Shown: one piece after another, positions 8,079 through 28,731 of the stretch | How positions within the stretch are numbered: position 1 is the first letter of the stretch | Layout of the letters: each line of letters opens with the position of its first letter | Assembly (NCBI GenBank): GCA_020632955.1 | Contig: JACKEO010000024.1 | Coordinates: 1 to 55,708, forward strand | Reading direction: 5' to 3' | Source: Alphaproteobacteria bacterium | Lineage (GTDB): Bacteria > Myxococcota_A > UBA796 > GCA-2862545 | DNA: 55,708 nucleotides | Notes under the pieces: model-generated | The model's input: the letters and a program-made list of their open reading frames with translations, nothing else | Told to the model about the DNA's origin: nothing | Databases searched by the model: none | Made by a program: the position numbers and the translations under genes

Positions 8079-11000
8079 TCAGTTCAGGGGCTTGACGGTG
8101 GGGCAGCTGGCCGTGGCGGGCACCACGGTGCCCTCCACCACCACGGTGCCGCGGTTGCCCCGGCCTGCCAGCGTGTCGGCAGCGCTCTGGAACCAGTCCT
8201 GCAGGGCCCACCTCGCGTCGTCGAGCGCCCGTAGCAGGAAGCCGCCGCCCGCGCCCCACTGGGCCTGGGTGGAGCTGATGCTCACGCAGCCCTGCACTGC
8301 GTCCTCCACCACCAGCTCGAAGGCCTGGCCGGGCACGCGGGTGGTGACGCTCGACAGCTCGAGCACCGCCTGCCCCTCGCCGCCCGCGCGCACGCGCAGG
8401 CCCGCCCCGCCCGACGGGGCGATCAGCTGGGAGCTGGTCACCGAGACGTGCTGCAGGTCGGCGGCGGTGGTGCGGACGTCGGCGATCCGTGGGGCGCTCC
8501 CGCCCTCCACGACGCTGCGTGCCACCCGCAGGGTGAAGACGCCCTGGCCGTCGCCGTCCACCTGCACGGCGTGCCCGCTGCCCGGGCCCACGGCCGCGTC
8601 CTCGAGGTCCACCCGCAGCGGGCCGTCGCCGTCGTGGTGCACCACCACGCCCAGCGCCTCGCGCAGCACCGTGCCGCCCTCCACCTCCACGTGGGTGGTG
8701 CCGAGGGCCTCCGAGCTCACCTCCACCGCGCGCGAGGCCTGGCCGCGGGCGTCGAGCACCGAGTCGCCGGTGACGTCGACCCGGGCCGTGGTGCCCGGCG
8801 TGCCCACGCCCCGCACCACCCGCAGGGCCGTGGCCTCGGCCTGGGGGCCCGCCTCGAGCGTCACCGCGTCGAGGCTGACCGTGCCGCCGCCGTGGAGCTC
8901 CAGGCACACCGCGCAGCCGTCGGACCGGGCCGTGAGGCGCTGCACGGTCACCAGGGCGACCTCCTCCACCTCGAGGCCTGCCGCCTCGCCGTCCAGCGTG
9001 ACGTCCTGCAGGAGGGCGCGCTCCACCGCGGCGAGCCGCAACGCAGGGGCCGCGCCCTGGTTCACCACGTCGAGGTCGCGGAGGGTGACGGCGAGGTGGG
9101 GCGTGAAGAAGCGCATGGGCCCGCGCACCTTGCTGGGGGCAGGGCGGTCGCCGGGCGCGTCGAGCGTGAAGGTGCTCGCCTTGTGGACCTCCACGTCGAC
9201 CACGAGGGTGCCGTCGTCGCTGCCGCCGGTGAGACGGGCGAGCGCCATCGTGGCGCGCTCCACGTCGAGCAGCATCAGCGGCCCGTCCTCCACCTCCAGG
9301 CTGCCCCGCTCGGGGTCGAGCACGGTGAGGCGGGGACCCTCCACCTCGAGGGCGGGACCATCCACGGCGTGCAGGTCGAGGTGCTCGAAGATCACGTCGC
9401 CCTCCGCGCGGGTGATCGACACGGCGGCGCCGCCGGAGCGGGTGGCCTCCACGCGGGCGAGCTGCACGTCGAGCTGGCCGCCCTCGAGGCGCAGGGCGGC
9501 GCGGTCACGGACACGCAGGCCGCCGTCCAGCTCCAGCCAGCCCACGTCGCGGGTGGCGATGCCGCCGCCGCCGTCCACGTCCACCCGCTGGATCTGCAGG
9601 AGGTCGCCGAAGGAGCCCTGGTAGTCCACGGCCATGCCGTCGGCGGTGATCACCAGGTCGCGGAGGCTGGCCCCGGCGATCATGCCACCCGGACCGAGCA
9701 CGCCGATCTCGGACCCGGCGATGCGCAGGTCGGCCACGAGCACGTCGTCGGCGAGCACCACGGTGGCGCCCTGCGTGGCCGCCAGCGTGGGCGGGTCGTC
9801 GGCCGGGCGCCCGACCACCACCATGCCGGGCTGCAGCGGCAGGTGGTCGTAGGCCTCGGCGGGACCCTCGGTGTTGAGGATCACGGTGGAGTCGCCGGGA
9901 CCCACCAGGGGGCTGGTGCGCCACGCGGCGAGCCCGTCGAAGGGGTAGGCCTGGCGCCCGTCGCCCCCGGGCGGCGCCGAGCGGTCGACGTACCAGGTGA
10001 GCGGACCCACCACGCGCACCTGCACCTCGGCGGGCACCGGCGGGCCGTCCCACGCGAGGCGGTAGCGGAAGGTGTCGACGCCCAGGAAGCCCAGCGGGGG
10101 CACGTAGGTGTAGCTGCCGTCGGCGCGCAGCGTGGCCTCGCCGCCGGCAGCGGTGGGCACCACCTCCTCGATGACGTCGAGGCTGTCGCCGTCCACCCAG
10201 CCGTCGTTCGCGGTGAGGCCGGAGCCCTCGATGGTGACGTGCCCGGCCGTGGACCCGATGTCGTCGGCGCGCGGGTGGGGCGGGTCGAGCACGCTCTGCA
10301 CGTGCACCACCACCTCGTGGTGGACCACCGGACCCTGCGGATCGGCGATCTCGAGGACGAGGACCTCGGTGCCGTGGGCGTTCGGCAGGGGCTGGAGCGA
10401 CAGCTCCACGTGATCGACGTCGCGCCGCGTGAGCCCGGCCCCGCGGGGGCCGAAGACCGGCTCGCCGCGCTCCACCAGGGTGATGCGGAGCGCCTCGGGG
10501 CGGTTGTCGGCGTCCTGCAGCAGGAAGCTCACCTCGGCCGTGGTGTCCTCGTCGAGGGTGACGAAGCCTGGACCCGTCACCACGGGCGGGTCGGGCACCG
10601 CGCGGATCTGCACGTACGTACTGGCCACCACCGAGCTGCGGCCGTCGCTCACGGTGACCTCGAGGCGGCTGTTGCCGCTGACCTCCGCGGCGGGCCGCAG
10701 CGGGATCCGCCACGCCCCGTCGACGAAGACGGCCGTGGGCGTGGTCTCGCGGAAGAGCGAGGGCTTGCCGTGCACGCCGTACACCTGGAGCTGGTCCAGC
10801 GGCGTGTCGGGGTCGGCGACCTCGAGCACCACGTCCACGCCGAGGCTGTCCTCGTCCATGTGGGTCTCGGGCGCCAGCGTGAGCGTGGGCGGATCGTCGA
10901 TGGGGCGCACGGTGACGGTGAGCGCCGCGAAGGTGCTGCGATCGCCGTCGCTCACCGTGACCACCACCCGCGAGGACCCCGAGGCGTCGGGCACCAGGGC

Positions 11001-11351
11001 GATCTGCAGCTCGAAGTCCTCCGTGACCCGCGTCTGCACGGGGTCGAGCAGCGTGGAGTCCTCCACCTCCACCGTGTAGATCAGCGCGTCGAGCGGCGTG
11101 AGATCGTCGGCGATGTAGAGCGGCAGGCGGAGCGGGGGCGCGTCCTCGTAGAGCAGGACGTCGTTCGGGCGCGCGATGCTCGGCGCGCGGTTCAGGCGCG
11201 CGTCGCCGTCGTCGGGCGGGAGGGTGTCGAGGGTGTCGGACGGGCCCTCGGCGACGTCGTCGGGGTCACCCGAAGGGCCCGGTCCGCCCGCGGGGAGGCA
11301 GCCGGACACGCACAGGGCAGCGATGGTGAGCCGTGCACGCCACTGCAGCAC
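8079..11351 (-). CDS. Large surface lipoprotein: Ig/cadherin-like repeats plus probable beta-helix
   Basis: 1090 residues from GTG 11351, chosen because GGGAGG lies 5 bases upstream and the signal with lipobox C-V-S-G-C follows. After an acidic Pro/Gly/Asp linker come three or four Ig- or cadherin-like units (about residues 60-350) with repeated V-T-V-S-D-G patterns. A VCBS-like unit with G-S-Y-T-Y-V-P-P and T-F-R-Y-R-L follows (about 390-460). The long C-terminal part (about 480-1060) has short repeating turns of V/L-x-L-x-x-V with Asp/Gly loops, as in a right-handed parallel beta-helix. An adhesion or polysaccharide-binding role on the outer surface is likely (inference). On the minus strand, TATCGT at 11381-11386 is a candidate -10 box. 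Confidence 0.82.
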   Translation of the reverse strand: MLQWRARLTIAALCVSGCLPAGGPGPSGDPDDVAEGPSDTLDTLPPDDGDARLNRAPSIARPNDVLLYEDAPPLRLPLYIADDLTPLDALIYTVEVEDSTLLDPVQTRVTEDFELQIALVPDASGSSRVVVTVSDGDRSTFAALTVTVRPIDDPPTLTLAPETHMDEDSLGVDVVLEVADPDTPLDQLQVYGVHGKPSLFRETTPTAVFVDGAWRIPLRPAAEVSGNSRLEVTVSDGRSSVVASTYVQIRAVPDPPVVTGPGFVTLDEDTTAEVSFLLQDADNRPEALRITLVERGEPVFGPRGAGLTRRDVDHVELSLQPLPNAHGTEVLVLEIADPQGPVVHHEVVVHVQSVLDPPHPRADDIGSTAGHVTIEGSGLTANDGWVDGDSLDVIEEVVPTAAGGEATLRADGSYTYVPPLGFLGVDTFRYRLAWDGPPVPAEVQVRVVGPLTWYVDRSAPPGGDGRQAYPFDGLAAWRTSPLVGPGDSTVILNTEGPAEAYDHLPLQPGMVVVGRPADDPPTLAATQGATVVLADDVLVADLRIAGSEIGVLGPGGMIAGASLRDLVITADGMAVDYQGSFGDLLQIQRVDVDGGGGIATRDVGWLELDGGLRVRDRAALRLEGGQLDVQLARVEATRSGGAAVSITRAEGDVIFEHLDLHAVDGPALEVEGPRLTVLDPERGSLEVEDGPLMLLDVERATMALARLTGGSDDGTLVVDVEVHKASTFTLDAPGDRPAPSKVRGPMRFFTPHLAVTLRDLDVVNQGAAPALRLAAVERALLQDVTLDGEAAGLEVEEVALVTVQRLTARSDGCAVCLELHGGGTVSLDAVTLEAGPQAEATALRVVRGVGTPGTTARVDVTGDSVLDARGQASRAVEVSSEALGTTHVEVEGGTVLREALGVVVHHDGDGPLRVDLEDAAVGPGSGHAVQVDGDGQGVFTLRVARSVVEGGSAPRIADVRTTAADLQHVSVTSSQLIAPSGGAGLRVRAGGEGQAVLELSSVTTRVPGQAFELVVEDAVQGCVSISSTQAQWGAGGGFLLRALDDARWALQDWFQSAADTLAGRGNRGTVVVEGTVVPATASCPTVKPLN

Positions 11352-11456
11352 GTCGACCTCCCGCCTGGGACACCTGCGCGACGATACCGCAGTTCGGCAC
11401 GATCCGCGCGTCCCTGCCGGACCGGGACACTTCGTGGCGGAAGCCCGCACGGACGG

Positions 11457-12245
11457 TCACTCCGCGGCGAGCGCCTCCTCGGCGGCGCGGAAGATGGCGT
11501 CGATGCCGGACTGGGCCGTCAGCCGCGCCGCCGCCTCGGGCACCAGCGGGGTCTCGACGTCGTAGTACAGCGAGATGAAGCGCACGAGGCCATCGTCGTC
11601 GGGTATCCACGCTTCCACCGAGTACTGCTGGTGGAGGGTGTCGATGCCCCCGGTGGCCCGCTCGGGCACCCAGGATCGGGCCACGTAGGCCCACCGCGGA
11701 GCCGTGGCGTCGGGGTCCACCACGTCCATGTCCACCCAGCGGAAGTCCTTGCGCAGCACGAAGGGGATCACCACCACCGCGCTCTTGCGGACGAGGTCGT
11801 TCGAGGTGCGCAGGGCGCAGTCGCGGTCCAGCCAGCAGCCGCGACCCTCCCGGAAGGTGCGCTCGTAGTGGTCGGGTGCGTTGGGCTCGAGGGGACGCTG
11901 GTCGTCCCGGAGCTGGAGCGCGGCGTGGCGCGCGGGCGGGAAGGCCGAGCGGGCCGCCACGAACATGGTCTGCGCCGTGCTCGGGTCGGTGTCGGGCGGT
12001 CGGGTCACGTCGGCCACGTCCTCGGCCGTGAGCGGGGGCAGGGTGAGGGAGCGCGCCTCGGTCGGGCCCTCGAGGTCGAGGTCGGTGCGCAGCGTCTCCT
12101 CCGCGGCGCGCAGCGCGAAGGCCAGGTCGGTCTCGCTGGGCTGGTCGAAGGCACGGAACAGGAAGGCCGTGGCCTCGTCGAAGGCGGGCGGGGAGGGGGG
12201 CGGTGGCTCGCAGGCCGCGAGCGCGAGGACGAGCGCCGGGAGCAT
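11457..12245 (-). CDS. Lipoprotein, unrecognised
   Basis: 262 residues. Short signal peptide with lipobox L-A-L-A-A-C (Cys12), then a proline-rich linker and a mixed alpha/beta body with many Trp, Tyr and charged residues. Two cysteines in G-C-W-L-D-R-D-C could form a disulfide. No family was recognised. The leader is notable: GGAGG (12258-12262 on the plus strand as CCTCC) and CCTCC directly before the ATG can pair across a 7-base loop, hiding the ribosome binding site. Its stop is 105 bases upstream of the large lipoprotein gene start on the same strand. Confidence 0.75.
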   Translation of the reverse strand: MLPALVLALAACEPPPPSPPAFDEATAFLFRAFDQPSETDLAFALRAAEETLRTDLDLEGPTEARSLTLPPLTAEDVADVTRPPDTDPSTAQTMFVAARSAFPPARHAALQLRDDQRPLEPNAPDHYERTFREGRGCWLDRDCALRTSNDLVRKSAVVVIPFVLRKDFRWVDMDVVDPDATAPRWAYVARSWVPERATGGIDTLHQQYSVEAWIPDDDGLVRFISLYYDVETPLVPEAAARLTAQSGIDAIFRAAEEALAAE

Positions 12246-12297
12246 GGAGGCAGCCTACCTCCAGAGGGAAGCGGTGCGCTGCGGCCTGCGCGCCGGA

Positions 12298-13863
12298 TCA
12301 GTCGGCGTGGGCCTCGGGCGGAGGCAGGGGCACCTCGCGGATCGCACCCCGGGCCAGCGCGGCGTCGATCGCGGGGTGCGGGCGCGCGTACCAGGCGAGC
12401 AGGTTGCACTCCTCCGACACCGGGATCGCGAGCCCGCGGAGCTCGAAGGGCACGTCGGGATGCCCCAGCTCGTCCCCCAGGCAGTCGTAGAAGATCTCCG
12501 ACAGCAGCAGGTGGACCCCCTGCTGGTCCAGGAACTCGGCGCTCACGCGCAGGCGGTGCCCCGCCTGTTCCGCGAAGGGCAGGGCGGTGGGCAGGCCGTG
12601 CTTGCTGTTGAGCAGGAGCTGGTCGGTGGTGGGCAGGCGGCTGGCGTAGGGGATGGCGCCGGCGGCGGTCAGGGCCACGTGCACGTCGTCCGGCGAGCCG
12701 GTGTGGAAGAGCTCGCCCAGCACCTCGCCCGTGCGCAGCCAGCCGGTGTCGGGGTCGTCGACGAAACGGGAGAGGAGGGCCTGGGTCTCCACGCCGTTCA
12801 GGCGCAGCCAGAGGTGGTTGTAGAGGGTGCCGTGCCACAGGGCGGCCACCGCCCCCACGGTGGCCAGCAGCCGCACGCCGAGCACGTCGCCGCGGCGGCC
12901 GAGCTGGATGGCCAGCCACGCGTAGACGAAGGCGATCACGGTCACGAGGAAGCGGAACTCCATGAAGTCGCCGCCGATGTAGAGCACCCAGAGCAGCTTG
13001 GTGGCGGCCGGCGCCAGCAGCAGCAGGTCGGTGACCGGGGCGCCGCGCAACCGTGCGAGCAGGCCGCCCACCATCAGCAGGCCCACCCACTCCGCGAGCA
13101 GGTAGGCCGCGAGGTAGCCGAGGCCCTGGGGCACCACCCAGCCCGACGAGGTCTTGGCGTAGAAGGAGGTGGGGAGGGGCTGGCCGTAGGTGGCCTGGGC
13201 CCAGGCGAGGAGCGCCAGCACCGTAGCGGTGGGGATCGCGGTGGCCAGGAGGAGCCCGGCGGGACGCCGCGCGCGCACCGCGACCACGGTGAGGTGCAGG
13301 TACAGGGGCAGCAGCACCACCGCCGTGCCGAGGCGGGTGAGGAGGGCGGCGGCGGCCAGCACGCCGGCGAGGGTGCCGGTGCGCCACGAGGGCTCGGGCC
13401 GGTGCAGGCCCGCGGCCCAGGTGCCCACGACGAAGGCCGTGGCGAGGGAGGTCTCCATCCCCGCGCTCGCGTAGGCGGCCACGGTGTAGTGCAGGCCCAC
13501 GGCGAGCACCGCGGCCAGCGGGGCCTCCCCCGCGCGATCCCCCAGGCGGTCGCGCACCAGCACGGCCACGCCGGCGAGGAGCCCGACGTAGCCGGCCACC
13601 GTGAGCAGGGCCGAGCCGAGCCGCTCGGGCAGGCCCAGCGCGAACATGCCGCCCATGAGCAGGGTGTAGAGGAAGCTGGTGAAGCCGTACTCGTCGGAGC
13701 CGGGCTCCCACACCAGGCCGTGGCCCTCGGCGAGGTTCCGCGCGTAGCGGAAGGTGATGAAGGCGTCGTCCTGGATGAACCAGGACCAGCCCACCCACAC
13801 GGGGAGCAGCAGCAGGCCCGCGGCGAGGGGGGAGCGGAACGGGACGCGGGCGGCGGGATCCAT
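12298..13863 (-). CDS. GT-C type integral membrane glycosyltransferase
   Basis: 521 residues from ATG 13863. About ten or more membrane helices, with a first-loop signature I-Q-D-D-A-F-I-T-F-R-Y and then G-H-G-L-V-W. This acidic pair after the first helix is typical of GT-C lipid-sugar-dependent transferases such as mycobacterial AftB-like and ArnT-like enzymes. It would add a sugar from a polyprenyl-phosphate donor on the outer face of the membrane; donor and acceptor are unknown. The C-terminal third is more hydrophilic and probably periplasmic. A GTG at 13911 would add 16 residues without a good ribosome site. ATG 13863 has GGAG 8 bases upstream and a TAGGA-type element about 26 bases upstream. 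The gene is divergent from the polyketide synthase. Confidence 0.82.
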   Translation of the reverse strand: MDPAARVPFRSPLAAGLLLLPVWVGWSWFIQDDAFITFRYARNLAEGHGLVWEPGSDEYGFTSFLYTLLMGGMFALGLPERLGSALLTVAGYVGLLAGVAVLVRDRLGDRAGEAPLAAVLAVGLHYTVAAYASAGMETSLATAFVVGTWAAGLHRPEPSWRTGTLAGVLAAAALLTRLGTAVVLLPLYLHLTVVAVRARRPAGLLLATAIPTATVLALLAWAQATYGQPLPTSFYAKTSSGWVVPQGLGYLAAYLLAEWVGLLMVGGLLARLRGAPVTDLLLLAPAATKLLWVLYIGGDFMEFRFLVTVIAFVYAWLAIQLGRRGDVLGVRLLATVGAVAALWHGTLYNHLWLRLNGVETQALLSRFVDDPDTGWLRTGEVLGELFHTGSPDDVHVALTAAGAIPYASRLPTTDQLLLNSKHGLPTALPFAEQAGHRLRVSAEFLDQQGVHLLLSEIFYDCLGDELGHPDVPFELRGLAIPVSEECNLLAWYARPHPAIDAALARGAIREVPLPPPEAHAD

Positions 13864-13886
13864 GGATGGGGCTCCGGGCGCCGCGC

Positions 13887-13954
13887 TCCTATCCGATCCC
13901 CCTGCGTCCACCCTGCGGATCGCCCTGCGCGCGGGGCGGACGAGCGGCTACAAC
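13887..13954. promoter_or_regulatory. Divergent promoter region: glycosyltransferase / PKS
   Basis: The 106 bases between the two divergent genes hold one A/T-rich island for each direction. On the minus strand, GATAGGA (13887-13893) is about 25 bases before the glycosyltransferase start. On the plus strand, TACAAC (13949-13954) is 16-22 bases before the PKS start. No convincing -35 boxes were seen. Confidence 0.35.
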
Positions 13955-13969
13955 CCCCCCGCCGCCTGG

Positions 13970-26425
<12,456 letters not shown>

Positions 26426-26484
26426 CGGCGACCGCCCTGCGACGGGATTGCACCGAGTTGGTGGCGGGAATCACGCAGTCCGAT

Positions 26485-26513
26485 TTGATCGGAGGTGCGT
26501 GGGCGGCTAACGT
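26485..26513 (+). promoter_or_regulatory. Candidate promoter of lipoprotein A
   Basis: TTGATC (26485-26490), a 17-base spacer, then TAACGT (26508-26513), about 51 bases before ATG 26565. The match to sigma-70 consensus is 4/6 and 3/6. It is the most AT-rich stretch of the 139-base gap after the PKS. Confidence 0.4.
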
Positions 26514-26564
26514 GCGCCGGCCGCTCGACCGGTGTCGAGCCTGTCCGTTTCCCTGGAGCACCCG

Positions 26565-27690
26565 ATGATTCCCTCCCTCCGCCCCCGCCGGCACTCGCTC
26601 GTCCTCGCTGCCGCGCTCGCCACCGCCTGCGGTGCCGGTGCCGACAAGGACGGCGACACCGACAGCGACGGCACCACGAACACGGGTCCCACGGGCGATG
26701 TGAGCGACTTCTTCGAGGTCTCCAGCATCCTCTTCCAGGCGAACTTCGCCATCGACGGCGACGGCAAGGTCGCGGCCTACAAGGTCAACGGCTCCAACGG
26801 CGTCTCCGACAACCCCCCCTTCATCCGCGTGCTGCTCGTGAACAGCGCCGGCACCGACGCCTGCGCCCTCGAGTACGTGGCCACGGGCTTCGACACCGCC
26901 GCGGCGATGAACATCCTGAGCGACTCGGGCGACAGCGGCGACTCGGGCGACAGCGGTGACTCGGGCGACAGCGGCGACTCGGGCGACAGCGGCGGGCGAC
27001 AGCGGCGACTCGGGCAACTCGGGTGACAGCGGCGACTCGGGCGACTCGGGCGACAGCGGCGACTCGGGCGACAGCGGCGACTCCGCGGGCGACAGCGGCG
27101 ACTCCGCGGGCGACTCGGGTGATTCCGCGGGCGACAGCGGCGACTCGGGCGACAGCGGCGACACCGACACCGGCGACACCGGCACCGGCGACGCGGCGCT
27201 CGACACCTGGCTGGCCGACAACCTGCAGATCCACGGCTTCGTGATCAAGCAGGGCAACTTCGAGGGCTTCGGCCCCTACAACATCTCCAGCGGCCAGCCC
27301 TGCACGCTCGACGAGGACGTGTTCTCCGCCGATCCGATCGCCGGCTTCCTGGCCTTCAGCGGCAACGCCGGCCAGTTCCGCGTGGGCATCGGCGGCGCGC
27401 TCGACGACGACGGCAACACCGTGGTCAGCAACTACGCCGGCCAGAACAACTACCCGCCCGCGGCCAACTGGTTCGGCGGCAAGTTCCAGACCCCCTTCCG
27501 CTACGGCACCGAGGGCGGTGGCTCCACCGACCTGTCCAGCGCGGCGGTCTACGGTCGCGTGCTCGGCGAGGACATGACCGTGTCCGACTCGGCGGCGGTC
27601 CTGGATCCGAAGGACTTCCCCTCGGGCGGCCCGCTGCCCCGCGGCATCTACACCATCGTCCCGGCGGTGGGCCTCACCCTCAACCCGTAG
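26565..27690 (+). CDS. Lipoprotein A: paralogous family, Asp-Ser-Gly repeats, frameshifted
   Basis: ATG 26565 with GGAG 6 bases upstream. Signal peptide with lipobox A-L-A-T-A-C, then an acidic Asp/Thr/Gly linker. An N-terminal domain (I-L-F-Q-A-N-F-A-I-D-G to A-C-A-L-E-Y) is followed by a long (Asp-Ser-Gly)n tract. The C-terminal domain runs from W-L-A-D-N to G-I-Y-T-I-V-P and ends V-G-L-T-L-N-P. The frame shifts by one near 26990, inside the repeat tract, where a 5-base loss fits slippage between repeat copies. As read, the product is cut short soon after. The C-terminal 459 bases are about 96% identical to lipoprotein B. The function is unknown; the same family recurs at 27801, 28732 and 32647. 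Confidence 0.75.
26922..27192 (+). repeat. Asp-Ser-Gly minisatellite
   Basis: Tandem 9-base units GACTCGGGC and GACAGCGGC, mostly alternating, so an 18-base period is visible. Variants include an Asn codon, GATTCC and interspersed GCG codons. The tract ends in Asp-Thr-Gly units. It separates two conserved domains that in the other paralogs are joined by a short linker. The alternation of two serine codons suggests growth by duplication of the 18-base unit. Confidence 0.9.
27232..27690 (+). repeat. Direct repeat, copy 1 (3' end of lipoprotein A)
   Basis: This 459-base stretch aligns without gaps to 28221-28679 (offset 989) with about 19 differences by eye, roughly 96% identity. The differences cluster near the 3' end. 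It points to recent duplication or gene conversion between lipoproteins A and B. Confidence 0.88.
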
Positions 27691-27730
27691 GGTCGGGCCC
27701 GGGGGCGCACCTGCGCTCCCTCGTCTCCGG

Positions 27731-27764
27731 AGCCCCGTCGCAGCTGCGGCGGGGCTTCGTCGTT
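27731..27764 (+). terminator. Rho-independent terminator after lipoprotein A
   Basis: Arms AGCCCCGTCGCAG and CTGCGGCGGGGCT pair over 13 positions, with one G-U pair, and are followed by TCGTCGTT. It lies 40 bases after the stop codon of lipoprotein A and upstream of lipoprotein B, so A and B are probably separate transcription units. Confidence 0.75.
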
Positions 27765-27770
27765 CTGGGG

Positions 27771-27777
27771 TATGGAT
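27771..27777 (+). promoter_or_regulatory. Candidate -10 box of lipoprotein B
   Basis: TATGGAT, 23 bases before ATG 27801 and directly after the terminator. No clear -35 element. Confidence 0.35.
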
Positions 27778-27800
27778 CCCCGCCTCACCGAGGTCCAGCC

Positions 27801-28679
27801 ATGGCGTCCGCGTCCGCTTCCCGTGCGCTCCTCCTCCTCCTCGTCTCCGGGTGCCGCATCGGCCTCGACAAGGACTCCCTGGACTTCGGCCCCGACCGCG
27901 TCGACGACACGGACGTCGACGGGACGGTCAACACGGGTGCCACGGGTGACGTCCGCCGCACCTTCGAGGTCTCGAGCATCCTCTTCCAGGCGAACTTCGC
28001 CATCGACGGGGAAGGCCAGGTCGCGGCCTACAAGGTCGATGGCGCGAACGGCGTCTCCGACAACCCTCCCTTCATTCGCGTGCTGCTCGTGGACCGCGCG
28101 GGCACGGAGGCCTGCGCGCTCGAGTACGTCACGAAGGGCTTTGGTGCAGATGGCGTCGACACGGGCGAGGTCGCGCGCGACGCGGCCTTCGACGACTGGC
28201 GCTACGACAACACGCTGATCCACGGCTTCCTGGTCAAGCAGGGCAACTTCGAGGGCTTCGGCCCCTACAACATCTCCAGCGGCCAGCCCTGCACGCTCGA
28301 CGAGGACGTGTTCTCGGCCGATCCGATCGCCGGCTTCCTGGCCTTCAGCGGCAACGCCGGCCAGTTCCGCGTGGGCATCGGCGGCGCGCTCGACGACGAC
28401 GGCAACACCGTGGTCAGCAACTACGCCGGCCAGAACAACTACCCGCCCGCGGCCAACTGGTTCGGCGGCAGGTTCCAGACCCCCTTCCGCTACGGCACCG
28501 AGGGCGGTGGCTCCACCGACCAGTCCAGCGCGGCGGTCTACGGTCGCGTGCTCGGCGAGGACATGACCGTGTCCGACGCGGCGGCGGTCCTGGATCCGGG
28601 CACGTTCCCCCAGGGCGGCCCGCTGCCCCGCGGCATCTACACCATCGTGCCGGCGGTGGGGCTCACGCTGAACCCCTAG
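27801..28679 (+). CDS. Lipoprotein B of the same paralogous family
   Basis: 292 residues. ATG 27801 follows GAGG with an 8-base gap. Signal peptide with lipobox L-V-S-G-C, then an acidic linker. The N-terminal domain (I-L-F-Q-A-N-F-A-I-D-G, then R-V-L-L-V, then C-A-L-E-Y) and the C-terminal domain (H-G-F to V-G-L-T-L-N-P) match lipoprotein A closely. In place of A's long Asp-Ser-Gly tract there is only a short linker. Conserved across the family are two cysteines (C-A-L-E-Y and Q-P-C-T-L-D), G-G-A-L-D and W-F-G-G. This is a probable outer-membrane or periplasmic lipoprotein of unknown function, with mostly beta-type sequence and no catalytic motif. Confidence 0.85.
   Translation: MASASASRALLLLLVSGCRIGLDKDSLDFGPDRVDDTDVDGTVNTGATGDVRRTFEVSSILFQANFAIDGEGQVAAYKVDGANGVSDNPPFIRVLLVDRAGTEACALEYVTKGFGADGVDTGEVARDAAFDDWRYDNTLIHGFLVKQGNFEGFGPYNISSGQPCTLDEDVFSADPIAGFLAFSGNAGQFRVGIGGALDDDGNTVVSNYAGQNNYPPAANWFGGRFQTPFRYGTEGGGSTDQSSAAVYGRVLGEDMTVSDAAAVLDPGTFPQGGPLPRGIYTIVPAVGLTLNP
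28221..28679 (+). repeat. Direct repeat, copy 2 (3' end of lipoprotein B)
   Basis: Partner of 27232-27690: same length, no gaps, about 96% identical at the base level. Confidence 0.88.
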
Positions 28680-28731
28680 AGTGGTGCCTCGCCGTCCGGC
28701 GTCCGCGCCCTCGTCGCTCCGAGGCCCCCGC

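Noticed and set aside
26922..27192. CRISPR array
   Set aside because: The units are 9 or 18 bases with no unique spacers and are read as Asp-Ser-Gly; it is a protein-coding minisatellite.
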